This document shows positions 1-9,634 of a stretch of 64,000 nt of DNA, piece by piece. The DNA comes from CAYPNF01 sp964411985. Lineage in GTDB: Bacteria; Verrucomicrobiota; Verrucomicrobiia; Limisphaerales; J093. How positions within the stretch are numbered: position 1 is the stretch's first letter; every line of letters starts with the position of its first letter. The stretch spans positions 1-64,000 of the forward strand of contig CAYPNF010000033.1 of assembly GCA_964411985.1 (NCBI GenBank). Reading direction: 5' to 3'. Below the pieces are notes generated by a model. That model had not been told where the DNA came from. It did no database searches and worked only from the letters and a program-made list of their open reading frames with translations. The position numbers were made by a program, and so were the translations under genes.

Positions 1-461
1 CGATCTCTGCTGTCTCCGCTGACTCCTGTTCTTCATTGAATTGTTACGGCTTAGAGGAGATGTTCTACCGGCCATACAGCGAGTGCTTTGTCCGCAAAAA
101 AACAAGGCCGGGGTTTGAGCCCGGCCTTATTTGCGCTTTTCAGCGTTGTTCGCCAGAGGTGCGGCGCCGCAGACATACGCCCGACACACGGAAACTGCAT
201 TTCTGCACCGAACTGACGATGTCATCCTACCCGAAATCAGCTTTGTCACCAGTCACCAGAACTGGTGACAAGGGGATTGTGAAGGAGTTGTATGGGTAAA
301 GAGTTACACATCAGTATCTTGCATTGTTATTTCCAAAGCGGGTCCCCAATAGGCGACACCAGAAACGACGCCAACGATGGGGAAAATCCTGTAGCACCAG
401 GCACCAAGACTGGTACGTTCCGAGGATTCCCAGCCCAGTCGAGCAGGGGCTAACTACCGGA
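1..461. other. Intergenic region before parB, no supported gene
   Basis: I see no convincing gene here. Short open frames exist but lack a credible ribosome binding site or recognisable protein. The stretch holds a strong hairpin terminator (94-132) and, at 243-271, an inverted repeat with 10-base arms TTGTCACCAG and CTGGTGACAA. A nested GTCACCAG/CTGGTGAC version (252-269) competes with it. The repeat could be a hairpin or a protein-binding site; nothing in the sequence decides. Confidence 0.5.
94..132 (-). terminator. Rho-independent terminator, minus-strand (possibly bidirectional)
   Basis: The perfect 9-bp arms AAGGCCGGG (104-112) and CCCGGCCTT (120-128) enclose a 7-nt loop. Read on the minus strand the stem is followed by TGTTTTTTT, a textbook U-tract, so it best fits termination of transcription coming from parB. 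Read on the plus strand the T-richness is weaker (ATTTGCGCTTTT). It lies about 330 bases beyond the parB stop codon. Confidence 0.75.
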
Positions 462-1388
462 TTACTCCACCTTCACGCCCAGCGTTTCGAGGATCCGGTC
501 GAGGTCGTTGTCGCTGTAGAAGCGGATTTCGACCGTACCTTTTCCTTTGCGATACTGAAGGTTCACTTTGGTGCCGAGACGTTCTTGAAGGCGTCCTTCC
601 AAGGCGGCGACGTGGACATCTTTGGTCGCAGGCGCCCGGTTGACGCCCGTGGTGGGGATGGGTGCTGACTGGCCAGCCTGCAACCGGGCCACCAGATCCT
701 CGGTTTGGCGCACGTTCAGACCGTCCTTGATGACTCGTTCCGCGGCGAGCTTCTGCTGGTCTGGCGAGGTGAGGCCGAGGATGACTTTGGCGTGGCCGAC
801 GGAGAGTAAGCCGTTACGGACATGAGCCTGCAGTTCTGATGACAACTTCAGCAGGCGGAGGGCGTTGGCCACTGCGACGCGGCTTTTCCCGACCTTGACC
901 GCTACATCCTCTTGGCGGAGTTGGAACTGGTCGATGAGTTGCTGGTAGCCGTGCGCTTCTTCGAGGGGGTTCAGGTTCTCACGTTGAAGATTCTCAATGA
1001 GTGCCAACTCCAGCACTGCGGCATCGTCAGCCTCGCGGACGATGATGGGTACTTCTTTGAGGCCGCAGAGTTGGGCGGCGCGCCAACGGCGTTCCCCAGC
1101 GATAAGCTCGAAGAGGTCGCCTTTGGCCCGAACCACGAGCGGTTGAACGATTCCTTGTTCCCGGATGGAGTCGGCAAGTTCTTTCAGGGAGTCTTCGGTA
1201 AAATCCTTGCGGGGCTGGAGTGGGCAAGGCTGAACTTTGTTCAGGGGGACGCGCCGAATGGTATCGGGACCCGGGGTTGAAACCTGGGGCGGTATTGGTT
1301 GCTTCTGTGCCGGGGTGGGGGACTTAGCGGCGGGTTGAGTTCCGCCGAGCAAGGCCCCCAAGCCGCGGCCGAGTGCCGGTTTGGACAT
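462..1388 (-). CDS. parB: Chromosome-partitioning protein ParB
   Basis: This is a DNA-binding CTPase-fold partition protein that loads at parS sites and spreads to guide origin segregation with ParA. The start chosen is the ATG that opens with SKPALGRGLGALLGG, the typical ParB N-terminus; the frame extends 36 codons further upstream but that part does not look like ParB. The protein has 308 aa. Visible features are a Pro/Gln-rich linker (about 17-40), the ParB N-terminal domain (about 45-135) with GERRWRAA at 98-105 and ENLQRENLNPLEEA at 132-145, and a helix-turn-helix near 157-180 (VAVKVGKSRVAVANALRLL). It is transcribed divergently from the giant CotH gene, whose start lies 92 bases away. 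No parA is present on either side in this window, although parA is usually adjacent, so parA must lie elsewhere. A terminator lies downstream. Confidence 0.93.
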   Translation of the reverse strand: MSKPALGRGLGALLGGTQPAAKSPTPAQKQPIPPQVSTPGPDTIRRVPLNKVQPCPLQPRKDFTEDSLKELADSIREQGIVQPLVVRAKGDLFELIAGERRWRAAQLCGLKEVPIIVREADDAAVLELALIENLQRENLNPLEEAHGYQQLIDQFQLRQEDVAVKVGKSRVAVANALRLLKLSSELQAHVRNGLLSVGHAKVILGLTSPDQQKLAAERVIKDGLNVRQTEDLVARLQAGQSAPIPTTGVNRAPATKDVHVAALEGRLQERLGTKVNLQYRKGKGTVEIRFYSDNDLDRILETLGVKVE

Positions 1389-1480
1389 GACGCTAGAGTG
1401 TCGGAGGCCAGGGGCCATGTCAAAACTCAAGATGTAGTCTCCACTCGCTTTTGCGAGGCGGTTTTGTTTTCTTAGGGACC

Positions 1481-4400
1481 ATGACGTTTCCAACACCCGT
1501 GTTAGGCAGGCCCTTATGGAGAAGTGCTCGGAGCGTGTTGGCCATCGGGTTCCTTGGGGTAGCTAGCGCCACATTCAGCCTTTTGGCTCAGGACTTTCTG
1601 GAACCTGCTAAGACCCTAAGCGTTCGCCCCTTAGACCCTGTGGCAGGGCCGGTCATCAGACTGGCTCAGCTAACCGTGCAGTTCAGCGAGGAGGTGACGG
1701 GGGTCGACGCTGCTGATCTCTGGATCAACGGCGTGCCGGCGACCGGGTATTCCGCATCGGGCGACACCTACACCTTTCAGTTTCCGCCTCCCTCTCTTGG
1801 TACGGTTCAGGTGGGATGGAATCCGGCTTGTGGCATTCGTTCGCTTCAAGACACCAACCTGCTCTTCGACCCCTTTGGGGTGGGCAATCGTTGGTATTAC
1901 GAATTGGTGGATCCCAACCCGCCGGTGGTGGTGGCGTTGGAGCCTCCGGCCGGGACGGTTCTTCGGAGCCTGGGTGAAGTTCAGGTTTGGTTCGATCGAC
2001 CCGTTGAGGGGGTAGACGCCGCGGATTTGCTCGTGAGTGGCCGACTGGTGAGCTCCGTGACGGGGGCGGGCGCAGGCCCTTATTTATTTCGATTTGACGA
2101 AATCCTCTCGCAGGGAGTGGCGACCCTGAGTTGGACGGCGCAGAACGGAATCCGGGATGCGCTCGAGGTTTCCAATCCCTTTCCCGGTGGTTCGTGGGAA
2201 TACACCGTCGACCCGGCTCGCGAGGTGGGAGATGTTGTCATTAATGAGATCATGGCGGAAAACACGGTAGGCCTGCGCGACGAGGAAGGGGAACAGCAGG
2301 ACTGGATCGAACTCTTGAACCGGGGATCAGCGGCTGTCGACCTGAGTGGATGGTCCATGAGTGACGATCCTGCGCAGCCCGGGCAATGGGTTTTTCCGGA
2401 GGTCATCCTTCCAGCGCATGGCTACCTGGTTCTGTACGCGTCGGGCAAGGATCGAAGGAACCCCGCGGGCAAACTGCACACCAACTTCAAATTGGGGCTC
2501 GCCGGGGAGTATCTAGGACTTTACGGGCCAGATTCCCCAAGGAAGGTGGTGGCGGAGATGCAGCCTCGTTATCCCGAACAGCGCAACGATGTTTCCTATG
2601 GCCGAGACAGCAGTGGGGGGTGGCGTTACTTTGCGGCGAGCACGCCCGGCGTGTCCAACGGCAGTAGCAGGATTTCCACGGTGGTAGCCCCGGTGCACTT
2701 CAGTGTGAGGCGTGGTTACTATGCGCAAGGGCTGAACCTCGGACTCTATACGGACACCTCCGGTGCGGACATCTATTACACCCTGGATGGAAGCATTCCG
2801 AAACCTACCAACGGCTTGCGGTACACCTCGCCCATCGTCCTCAGCAGCACGCGAGTGGTGCGTGCCGCCGCCTTCAAGGCGGACAGTCTGCCTTCGGCGG
2901 TGGAGACCCACACCTACCTTGTGAACCTGCCGGGCTCCCGCTTGAATCTACCGGTCCTGTCGCTGGTGACGGCCTCCAACCATCTTTATGGCAAGACTGG
3001 CATCATGGAGTACAGCCCCCGCAACACCACGAAGTATGGTATCGCCTGGGAAAGGCCGGTCTCCGCGGAGTTGATCCGGCCGGAAGACAACGGGGGCTTC
3101 CAGGTCGATTGTGGCATTCGGGTGCACGGCGGCGGGTACGTTCGAGGGATCTACAACTACCGGGCCAGCACCGCACCTGAGAACAAGTATTCGTTCCAAC
3201 TCTATTTTCGCACCGACTACGGGCCGGGCAAGCTGGAGTACCCCTTCTTTCCGGGTTCCGCAGTGACTTCTTTTGACAACCTGGTTCTCCGGGCAGGGAT
3301 GAACGATCCCACGAATCCTTTCCTGCGCGATGAGTTTCTCCGGCGACTGGAGTTGGATACAGGGAATGTGACTCCCCATGGGAATTTCGTGCACTTGTTT
3401 CTGAATGGAACCTACAAAGGGTATTACAACCCGACCGAACGAATCGATCCGAACTTCCTCCAGGCCTGGCACGGGGGCGGTGACAAGTGGGACTTGATGG
3501 CGGCAGGCGGGGAGGTGCGTGAAGGAGATGCAGTGGCCTGGAATGCGCTCAAGACCCTGATCAGCACCAAGCCTCTGTCGGTGATGAACAACTATCTGGA
3601 AGTCGAAAGACGTCTGGATTTGACGAACTTTGTCGATTACCTGCTTCCCAACATCTACGCGGATACAGATGATTGGCCTCACAACAACTGGCGGGCGGGT
3701 CGTGAGCGCCTTGCTGGCGCGCCATTCCGATTCTACGCCTGGGATGCGGAGTGGTCCTTCGGTTATAGCCACGGGTCCACCTGGAACACGATTGCGAACC
3801 AACTTAGCACCACTGCGCCTCCCTGGGGCACGGCCGAGATCGCCATCATGTTCAACAAACTCAAAGTAGTGCCCGAGTTTCGATTGCTTTTCGCAGACCG
3901 AATCCATCGCCACTTCTTTAATGGCGGGGCGTTGACCGACGAGCGGATCCGGGCGCGTTACGAATCGACCCGAAAAGCGATTGCCACCAGCATTGCCGGC
4001 TTCAATAACACGATTGCCACCACCTGGATTCCGAGTCGGCGCAAGTCCGTCACCAACCATTTTGCTCTGGCCGGACTGCTGGGTTCCTCCAACGCACCCG
4101 TTCTGTCGCAATTCGGAGGCGTTGTGCCACGGGGCTTCAGCCTGAAGGTTTCCGCGCGCGCAGGGAGCATCTACTACACCACAAATGGACGAGACCCACG
4201 TGTTCGTTTCACGGGTGAAGTTGACAGCACAGCTGCGAAGCTGCTCTCCGGAGGCGGCTTCCCCATTTCCCGGAGCATGGAAGTCAAGGCTCGCTCCTTG
4301 GCGGGCACGAATTGGAGTGCCTTGACCCAGGCGGCGTTTCGTGTGGACGAAATGGGCACCCGATTGCGCATCAGCGAATTGATGTATCATCCTCCGGGTG

Positions 4401-7400
4401 GGGAAGCCTTCGAGTACCTGGAGCTTGTGAACGCGGGCTTCGTTGAAATGGACATTGGCGGATGGCAGATCGAAGGGATCGGCTACCGATTTCCGATGGG
4501 GATTCGGATTCCGAGTGGTGGCCGTTTTCTCCTCGCCTCCTCGGCCGATCCAGAGGCTTTCGCAAAACGTTACCCAGATGCCCAGGTCCATGCCTACTTT
4601 AACGGCAGTCTATCCAACGGTGGTGAACGGCTCAGGATTCTGGACTTGAACCTCCGGCCAGTCCTGGTTTTCGACTACTCGGACTCCTATCCTTGGCCTG
4701 AAGAAGCAGATGGGGGCGGGTATTCGCTGGAGGTGGTTGACCCGGAAGGAACCCCTTCCGACCCCACGAACTGGCGGGCGAGTTCAAGATTGGGGGGGAC
4801 GCCGGGTTTCAGCGGGGTGCCGGAGGCGTGCCCTCCGGTACGAATGAACGAGATTTCGTTTACCGGAGCGAGGGGGACGGCTGGGGGATGGGTGGAACTC
4901 TACAACTCGGGCTCCAAAGAGATTGTGATTGGCGGTTGGAGATTGGTTGGCACGCACAGGACGAACTTGTTTCAGTTTCCCACGGGAACGACGATTCCAG
5001 CTCAAGGGTATGTTGTCGTCTATGCGGACGGAAACACTGGGGGCGACGGTCATCACGGGCGCCCGGACCTCGTCGTGCATCCGGGCTTCCTATGCTTATT
5101 CGACGCCGCCGGAGCGCGGATGGATGGCCAAGCGTTTGGCCAGCAGGCATCCGCGTATTCGTTGAGCAGGTTCGGGGAGGGGTACGGCTATTGGCATTGC
5201 GGAGAACCGACGCGTGGGGCAGAGAATCGCTCCGCAGCGATGGCGGAAGTGTCGGAGTTGGCTCTGAACGAAGTGCTGGGCAACAGCCTGCCGGGGGAAC
5301 CGGACTGGATTGAAATCTACAATCGTAGTTCTTCCCAACCCGCTGACTTGTACGGGTTCAGCCTTCAGTGGAGCAATGCCGCTCCGGTATTGACCGAACA
5401 CTCGGTGGTTCCGCCCCTGGGGTTCGCTCTCTTGTTTGCTGATGGCACAACCGCGCCGGGACATTTGCCGGAGAACCTACCTGCGGTCGGTGCCGAGGTT
5501 CGTCTCCTGAACCCTTCGGGCGTCGCGATCTCTTCTCTCGCTTACCGGGTTCAACCCGAACGGACCTCAACCGGATTCCTTCCGGACGGGGGAGGAAACC
5601 TGACGGATTTTTCGGGAGCCGCCACGCCCGGCGCCCCGAACGGAATGCCCGCCTACGAGGGACCTGTCATCCAGGAGATCATGGCGGCTGGTACCGTGAT
5701 CGATTGGGTGGAGTTATACAATCCTTCGGCTTCCGTGGTGGCGCTGGAAGGGATGGTGCTCGGGATCGAGGGTAAACCCGAAAAGCAATGGGTCTTCCCG
5801 AAGGGCGTCACGATGCCGGCGGGATCGCGATTCGTGTTGTATTGCGATCCTACGGTAGCCCCTTCCACCTCAGTCACCCAGAACCTCCAGACTGGGTTCG
5901 GTCTTCCTCGGGAAGGGTGCGTGCTCCAACTCAAACTGGGCGTGGGGCGCATCGTCTCCTCCGTGGAGTTCGGTCCGCAGATTGCGGACAAATCGTTCGG
6001 GGTGGTGGCGGGACAATGGCGCCTGGCAGAGTATCCAACTCCGGGGTTACCCAATAGCCCTGCGGCCGTCCTTGGAGAGCCTGTCCAGTTGCGGATCAAT
6101 GAATGGCTCGCTTCTCCCGGCGGGGATGACTGGGTGGAATTGTTCAACACCGCAGACCGTCCCGTGGAGCTGACCGGGCTTTACCTTACAGACGATCTCA
6201 GCTTGTCGGGGCGGACCAACCACAGTCTGCCGCCTCACAGTTATATCGATGCGAGAGGATGGGTGGTGCTGGCTGCGAGCCCGGACGGAAACGCGGCCCT
6301 CTTGCCCTTCAGGCTGGACTGGAGGGGAGAGCCTCTGGGCCTCTATCTGTCGCCTTCCATCCTCCTTGACCGGGTAGAGATCTCTCCCCTCGTGGATGGG
6401 GGGTCCCAGGGGAGGTTTCCAGATGGGGGAGAGGGGATTCTGCCGTTTCCTGGTAGTCCATCCCCTGGCTACGCCAACCATCGGCTCTTTGAGCAGGTAG
6501 TGATCAATGAGATACTCCCGCAGGCTCGTGCTCCACGCGAGGCGGCGATTGAACTGCGAAATCTCGGGTCCAAACCGATCGACCTCTCCGGCTGGTATCT
6601 AAGCGATCGAGGGGACCAGGCGGCGAAGTTTCGGATCCCTGCCAACACTCTTCTGCCCGCCCGGGGATTCCTGGTCTTCTACGAAGCAGAGTTCTGCGGT
6701 TGGCCCCTCACCGAGCAGAGCTTGGTTCTGGATCCGGTTCGACCCACCGAGGTCTTTTTGAGCGAAGCCAACTCCTCGGGTGCTTTGACAGGATGGCGAG
6801 CGCGAGCCAAGTACTCGGCCATGAGGCTTGGCCTGAGCACCGGTTGGTTTTCCACCAGCCAGGGGGAATCGTTGGGCCTATTGGCCGCAACCACACTGGG
6901 AGTGGAGAATCCAGCATCGGTGACTCAGTTCAGGGAGGGGAAGGGGGGCAAGAACTCTGGCCCGCTGGTTGGGCCAGTGGTGATTCAGGAGATATTCTCC
7001 GATCCAGTTCGCCCCTATGGGCCGGCGATTGAACCTGAGTTGGGGGAGTTTGTTGAACTCATGAACTTCAGCCAGACGGCCGTGGTCTTGGGAGGTGGGG
7101 TGGCGGCTTCAGGGAAGTGGCGCTTGCTGGGTGATGTCGAGTTCGAGTTTGCACCTGGCTTCACGCTGGAGCCCGGTGCACTGGTGGTGGTCGTCGGCTT
7201 CGACCCGGATGCGGACCCAACATCGTTGGGGAGGTTCCGTGACTACTTTCGGGTTGAGCCGACCGCGGTGGTCGTTGGTCCTTGGCGGGGCAGGTTGTCC
7301 AACGAGGGTGATGATTTGCGGTTGGTGGAGGTAGATCAGTCAAGCCCGACCGATCTGGTGGAGTACGAACGGGATAGAGTCGGGCTGCGTTCAGGCTTTC

Positions 7401-7918
7401 CTTGGCCACTTGCCACTGGCAAGGGGCTCTCGCTGCAGAAACTCCTTCCGGAGACTTGGGGGAGCGACCCTGCCAACTGGCTGGCTGGTCGGCCGACGCC
7501 CGGCACGGCGAATCGATCGGCTTTTGGCGATTCCGATTCTGATGGTTTGGATGACACCTGGGAATGGACCTTTGGCTTGAACCCTTGGTCAGCCGACGGG
7601 GACGATGGGTCGGCAGGCGACTCGGACGAAGATGGGTTGACAAACGTGGCCGAAGAGTCCTTGGGAACGAATCCCCGAAGTTTGGACTTAGCATTTGTCA
7701 GTGCAGTTCACGTCGGTGGAGTGCTGAAGTTGAGGTTTAATGCGATCAAAGGGTACTCCTATACCCTTCAATCCAAGCCGATGTTGGGAGATGGGGATTG
7801 GGCGGTCATCACGAACTTCATGCCGTCCAGTTCGACCCGGTTACTGGAGGCGGAGGTGAGCTTGCCCCAGACTTTTCCTGCCAGCTTCCTTCGTATGGTG
7901 CTGTGGGGGGGGAACTGA
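1481..7918 (+). CDS. Giant secreted CotH / lamin-tail-domain protein
   Basis: This is a 2145-aa exported protein. The ATG at 1481 is preferred over an upstream TTG at 1451 because it starts a clear signal peptide (hydrophobic SVLAIGFLGVASATFSLLAQ, likely cleavage after LLAQ near residue 40). Domains in order: two bacterial Ig-like/Big_5-type domains (about 45-245); a lamin-tail-like domain (about 249-395, VVINEIMAEN...DWIELLN); a chitobiase C-terminal-like beta domain (about 403-480, IYYTLDGSIP); a CotH domain (about 485-806, including IRVHGGGY and FYAWDAEWSFGYS); a second chitobiase-like domain (about 873-957, IYYTTNGRDPR); seven more lamin-tail-like domains starting near 962, 1119, 1260, 1396, 1537, 1673 and 1833, each with a variant of NE(I/V/W)...(W/Y)(V/L/I)EL(Y/F)N; a Ca-binding TSP3-like DSDSDGLDD segment (about 2017-2064); and a C-terminal beta domain. 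CotH is known in spores as an atypical protein kinase, but kinase activity here is only inference. It is probably a cell-surface protein. Confidence 0.88.
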   Translation: MTFPTPVLGRPLWRSARSVLAIGFLGVASATFSLLAQDFLEPAKTLSVRPLDPVAGPVIRLAQLTVQFSEEVTGVDAADLWINGVPATGYSASGDTYTFQFPPPSLGTVQVGWNPACGIRSLQDTNLLFDPFGVGNRWYYELVDPNPPVVVALEPPAGTVLRSLGEVQVWFDRPVEGVDAADLLVSGRLVSSVTGAGAGPYLFRFDEILSQGVATLSWTAQNGIRDALEVSNPFPGGSWEYTVDPAREVGDVVINEIMAENTVGLRDEEGEQQDWIELLNRGSAAVDLSGWSMSDDPAQPGQWVFPEVILPAHGYLVLYASGKDRRNPAGKLHTNFKLGLAGEYLGLYGPDSPRKVVAEMQPRYPEQRNDVSYGRDSSGGWRYFAASTPGVSNGSSRISTVVAPVHFSVRRGYYAQGLNLGLYTDTSGADIYYTLDGSIPKPTNGLRYTSPIVLSSTRVVRAAAFKADSLPSAVETHTYLVNLPGSRLNLPVLSLVTASNHLYGKTGIMEYSPRNTTKYGIAWERPVSAELIRPEDNGGFQVDCGIRVHGGGYVRGIYNYRASTAPENKYSFQLYFRTDYGPGKLEYPFFPGSAVTSFDNLVLRAGMNDPTNPFLRDEFLRRLELDTGNVTPHGNFVHLFLNGTYKGYYNPTERIDPNFLQAWHGGGDKWDLMAAGGEVREGDAVAWNALKTLISTKPLSVMNNYLEVERRLDLTNFVDYLLPNIYADTDDWPHNNWRAGRERLAGAPFRFYAWDAEWSFGYSHGSTWNTIANQLSTTAPPWGTAEIAIMFNKLKVVPEFRLLFADRIHRHFFNGGALTDERIRARYESTRKAIATSIAGFNNTIATTWIPSRRKSVTNHFALAGLLGSSNAPVLSQFGGVVPRGFSLKVSARAGSIYYTTNGRDPRVRFTGEVDSTAAKLLSGGGFPISRSMEVKARSLAGTNWSALTQAAFRVDEMGTRLRISELMYHPPGGEAFEYLELVNAGFVEMDIGGWQIEGIGYRFPMGIRIPSGGRFLLASSADPEAFAKRYPDAQVHAYFNGSLSNGGERLRILDLNLRPVLVFDYSDSYPWPEEADGGGYSLEVVDPEGTPSDPTNWRASSRLGGTPGFSGVPEACPPVRMNEISFTGARGTAGGWVELYNSGSKEIVIGGWRLVGTHRTNLFQFPTGTTIPAQGYVVVYADGNTGGDGHHGRPDLVVHPGFLCLFDAAGARMDGQAFGQQASAYSLSRFGEGYGYWHCGEPTRGAENRSAAMAEVSELALNEVLGNSLPGEPDWIEIYNRSSSQPADLYGFSLQWSNAAPVLTEHSVVPPLGFALLFADGTTAPGHLPENLPAVGAEVRLLNPSGVAISSLAYRVQPERTSTGFLPDGGGNLTDFSGAATPGAPNGMPAYEGPVIQEIMAAGTVIDWVELYNPSASVVALEGMVLGIEGKPEKQWVFPKGVTMPAGSRFVLYCDPTVAPSTSVTQNLQTGFGLPREGCVLQLKLGVGRIVSSVEFGPQIADKSFGVVAGQWRLAEYPTPGLPNSPAAVLGEPVQLRINEWLASPGGDDWVELFNTADRPVELTGLYLTDDLSLSGRTNHSLPPHSYIDARGWVVLAASPDGNAALLPFRLDWRGEPLGLYLSPSILLDRVEISPLVDGGSQGRFPDGGEGILPFPGSPSPGYANHRLFEQVVINEILPQARAPREAAIELRNLGSKPIDLSGWYLSDRGDQAAKFRIPANTLLPARGFLVFYEAEFCGWPLTEQSLVLDPVRPTEVFLSEANSSGALTGWRARAKYSAMRLGLSTGWFSTSQGESLGLLAATTLGVENPASVTQFREGKGGKNSGPLVGPVVIQEIFSDPVRPYGPAIEPELGEFVELMNFSQTAVVLGGGVAASGKWRLLGDVEFEFAPGFTLEPGALVVVVGFDPDADPTSLGRFRDYFRVEPTAVVVGPWRGRLSNEGDDLRLVEVDQSSPTDLVEYERDRVGLRSGFPWPLATGKGLSLQKLLPETWGSDPANWLAGRPTPGTANRSAFGDSDSDGLDDTWEWTFGLNPWSADGDDGSAGDSDEDGLTNVAEESLGTNPRSLDLAFVSAVHVGGVLKLRFNAIKGYSYTLQSKPMLGDGDWAVITNFMPSSSTRLLEAEVSLPQTFPASFLRMVLWGGN

Positions 7919-7965
7919 TCGGGCCGGGCGAGTGAGGGGTGATGCCTCTTTCCCCGGAGTTTAGC

Positions 7966-8535
7966 TTAGCGGATCTTTCGCAGTTCCCGATTGATCTTCT
8001 CCAGGTCAAACGTCTTCGGATCAAAACCCGCCGGCATCCAGTCTCGGACCTCCTGATGATCTGGATGTCGAGCGTCCTTGAGCGCCTCGAGTTTCTCATA
8101 ATAACCCGGGAGTCCGCCGCAGTCTTCGGGTGGACAGGCATTCTTGCCCTCCACGCAGCAGGGGTAACGTGTGTCCTTTTCCGGAGGGGTAGTTTTCTCC
8201 ACGGTCAGAGTGTGAAACCACGCGTCACCCATATCGTATTCGTAGACAATCGGCTCGGGTTTTCCATTCACGAGGTCGGCGAGCACCACGGATCGTTCGC
8301 TCTGGCATTCCAGTTCCTTCGCCACCTTGGCTGGCGCATACCGGACGCCGTGCGAATAGAACTCATGCAGGTGCCTGCCATGCCATCCCATCACGGCTTG
8401 GAGGATTTTGTGGAGTTTGGTGAGATGGGTGTCACTTGCCACGCAGATCCTTCGCCAGACCAGGGGATTGCTGCCCCGCAAGCAGACCTTAATCTGGTAG
8501 ATACTCGCACACTTGTCAGCGTTCTTGGTCGACAT
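7966..8535 (-). CDS. pRiA4b ORF-3 family protein
   Basis: This 189-aa cytoplasmic protein matches the plasmid pRiA4b ORF-3-like family. Characteristic features are the opening I-Y-Q-I-K-V-L-G---P-VWRR stretch, LHKILQAVMGWHGRHLHEF, YEYDMGDAW-H, and the cysteine cluster CCVEGKNACPPEDCGG. The family is small and often found on mobile or accessory DNA; its biochemical role is unknown. The ATG at 8535 is supported by an AGGAGA ribosome binding site at 8547-8552 on the minus strand, 11 bases upstream. It converges on the giant CotH gene with 47 bases between the two stops. The neighbours give no functional clue. Confidence 0.85.
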   Translation of the reverse strand: MSTKNADKCASIYQIKVCLRGSNPLVWRRICVASDTHLTKLHKILQAVMGWHGRHLHEFYSHGVRYAPAKVAKELECQSERSVVLADLVNGKPEPIVYEYDMGDAWFHTLTVEKTTPPEKDTRYPCCVEGKNACPPEDCGGLPGYYEKLEALKDARHPDHQEVRDWMPAGFDPKTFDLEKINRELRKIR

Positions 8536-8856
8536 ACGACGTTGGTCTCCTGTTATTCTTTCCTAGTGGCCGCCTGCTTGCGATCTTATGGAGGCAAGTG
8601 CCTGGCATCGGGAAAGCGGGCTGGCTACTAGGGCTCGGAAACCCTTTCTTTATACTGGAGGAATGGCCAATAAGCAAACAGATTGTGAATGGCAGTGGAT
8701 ATGTATCCGACTAATGTTTTCTTGTAGGATCAGCGATTTCGCTGGGCACGGAGCCGATGGCCAGCAGTCGAATCATCCTAGAGAACGTTGGCAACCTCGC
8801 TTGCTCCGCTCGGGAGGGATCTTGCCACTGCGAGGTTCCTCCGGCATCTTTGGTTC
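8536..8856. other. Intergenic region, no supported gene
   Basis: This 321-base gap separates the divergent pRiA4b-like gene and the ABC ATPase. One short plus-strand frame has GGAGG directly abutting an ATG near 8663, but the spacing is unworkable and the peptide resembles nothing. Upstream promoters for both flanking genes are presumably here; I could not identify clear boxes. Confidence 0.4.
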
Positions 8857-9597
8857 GTGATTCGTGTAGAACACGTCAATTTCCGCTACCCGGACGGGCG
8901 GGAGGCTTTGCGGGACGTCTCCTTTCAGGTCCAGGAGGGCGAGACGGTCGGACTCATCGGGCCGAACGGGGCCGGGAAGTCCACCCTAATGCTTCATTTG
9001 AACGGGTTGCTGGGCTTGCCCCGGTCTTGCGGCACGATTGAGGTGGGCGGCATACCGGTTGAGGCACCTCATCTGGCGGAGGTCCGGCGGCGAGTCGGTT
9101 TGCTTTTTCAGGACCCGGACGACCAACTTTTTTCAAGCACGGTGCAGGAAGATGTTTCTTTCGGCCCCCGGCAGCTCGGCCTGACACCAGCTCAGATCGA
9201 GGAGCGGGTCCAGGCCTCGCTCTCAGCGGTGGACCTCGCTGGTTTCGAGAACCGCGTTCCCCAACACTTGAGTCTTGGGGAGAAGAAACGGGTGTGCCTT
9301 GCCGGTGTGCTGGCGTGCGATCCGAAGGTGCTGGTTTTTGACGAACCCACCGCGAACTTCGACCCTCGCGGTCGCCGTGAGTTTGTGACCTTGTGCCGAC
9401 GGTTGCCAGCGACGAAACTGATTGCGAGTCACGATTTGGAGATGATTCTGGAGCTTTGTCCGAGGGTGATGGTGTTGGATCAGGGGAGAGTGGTGGCGGA
9501 TGGGGAGTCGGAGTTGGTCTTGGGAGATGAGCCCTTGATGCTAAGTCACGGATTGGAACGTCCCCACAGCCTCCTGCATCGGCATCCGCACTGGTGA
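8857..9597 (+). CDS. CbiO/EcfA-like ABC transporter ATP-binding protein
   Basis: This 246-aa ATPase resembles the energising subunit of energy-coupling-factor (cobalt/nickel/vitamin) importers. The start is taken as the GTG at 8857 because the conserved fold (IRVEHVNFRYPDG) begins immediately; the frame continues upstream to a TTG at 8788. Walker A is GPNGAGKST (35-43), the Q-loop LLFQDPDDQLF is typical of CbiO, the signature is LSLGEKKRV (canonical LSGGQKKRV, so the second Gly and Gln are changed), Walker B is VLVFDEPTANFDP, and the H-loop is ASHDLEM. No CbiQ/EcfT, CbiM or substrate-binding gene lies next to it, so any membrane partners are elsewhere. The FIST gene follows 37 bases downstream. 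Confidence 0.85.
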   Translation: MIRVEHVNFRYPDGREALRDVSFQVQEGETVGLIGPNGAGKSTLMLHLNGLLGLPRSCGTIEVGGIPVEAPHLAEVRRRVGLLFQDPDDQLFSSTVQEDVSFGPRQLGLTPAQIEERVQASLSAVDLAGFENRVPQHLSLGEKKRVCLAGVLACDPKVLVFDEPTANFDPRGRREFVTLCRRLPATKLIASHDLEMILELCPRVMVLDQGRVVADGESELVLGDEPLMLSHGLERPHSLLHRHPHW

Positions 9598-9634
9598 CCA
9601 TTGATTTCGAGCGGATCCGGTTTAAGCTGCCACG

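Noticed and set aside
36..299. 87-codon open frame at the left edge
   Set aside because: It spans a strong terminator hairpin, has no ribosome binding site and no recognisable product.
2948..4591. Antisense open frame of 547 codons within the giant CotH gene
   Set aside because: The plus strand clearly encodes CotH and beta domains; the antisense frame is a GC-rich shadow without recognisable motifs.
8663..8860. Small gene starting MANKQT behind GGAGG
   Set aside because: The ribosome binding sequence touches the ATG, the peptide is low-quality and it overlaps the ABC ATPase start region.
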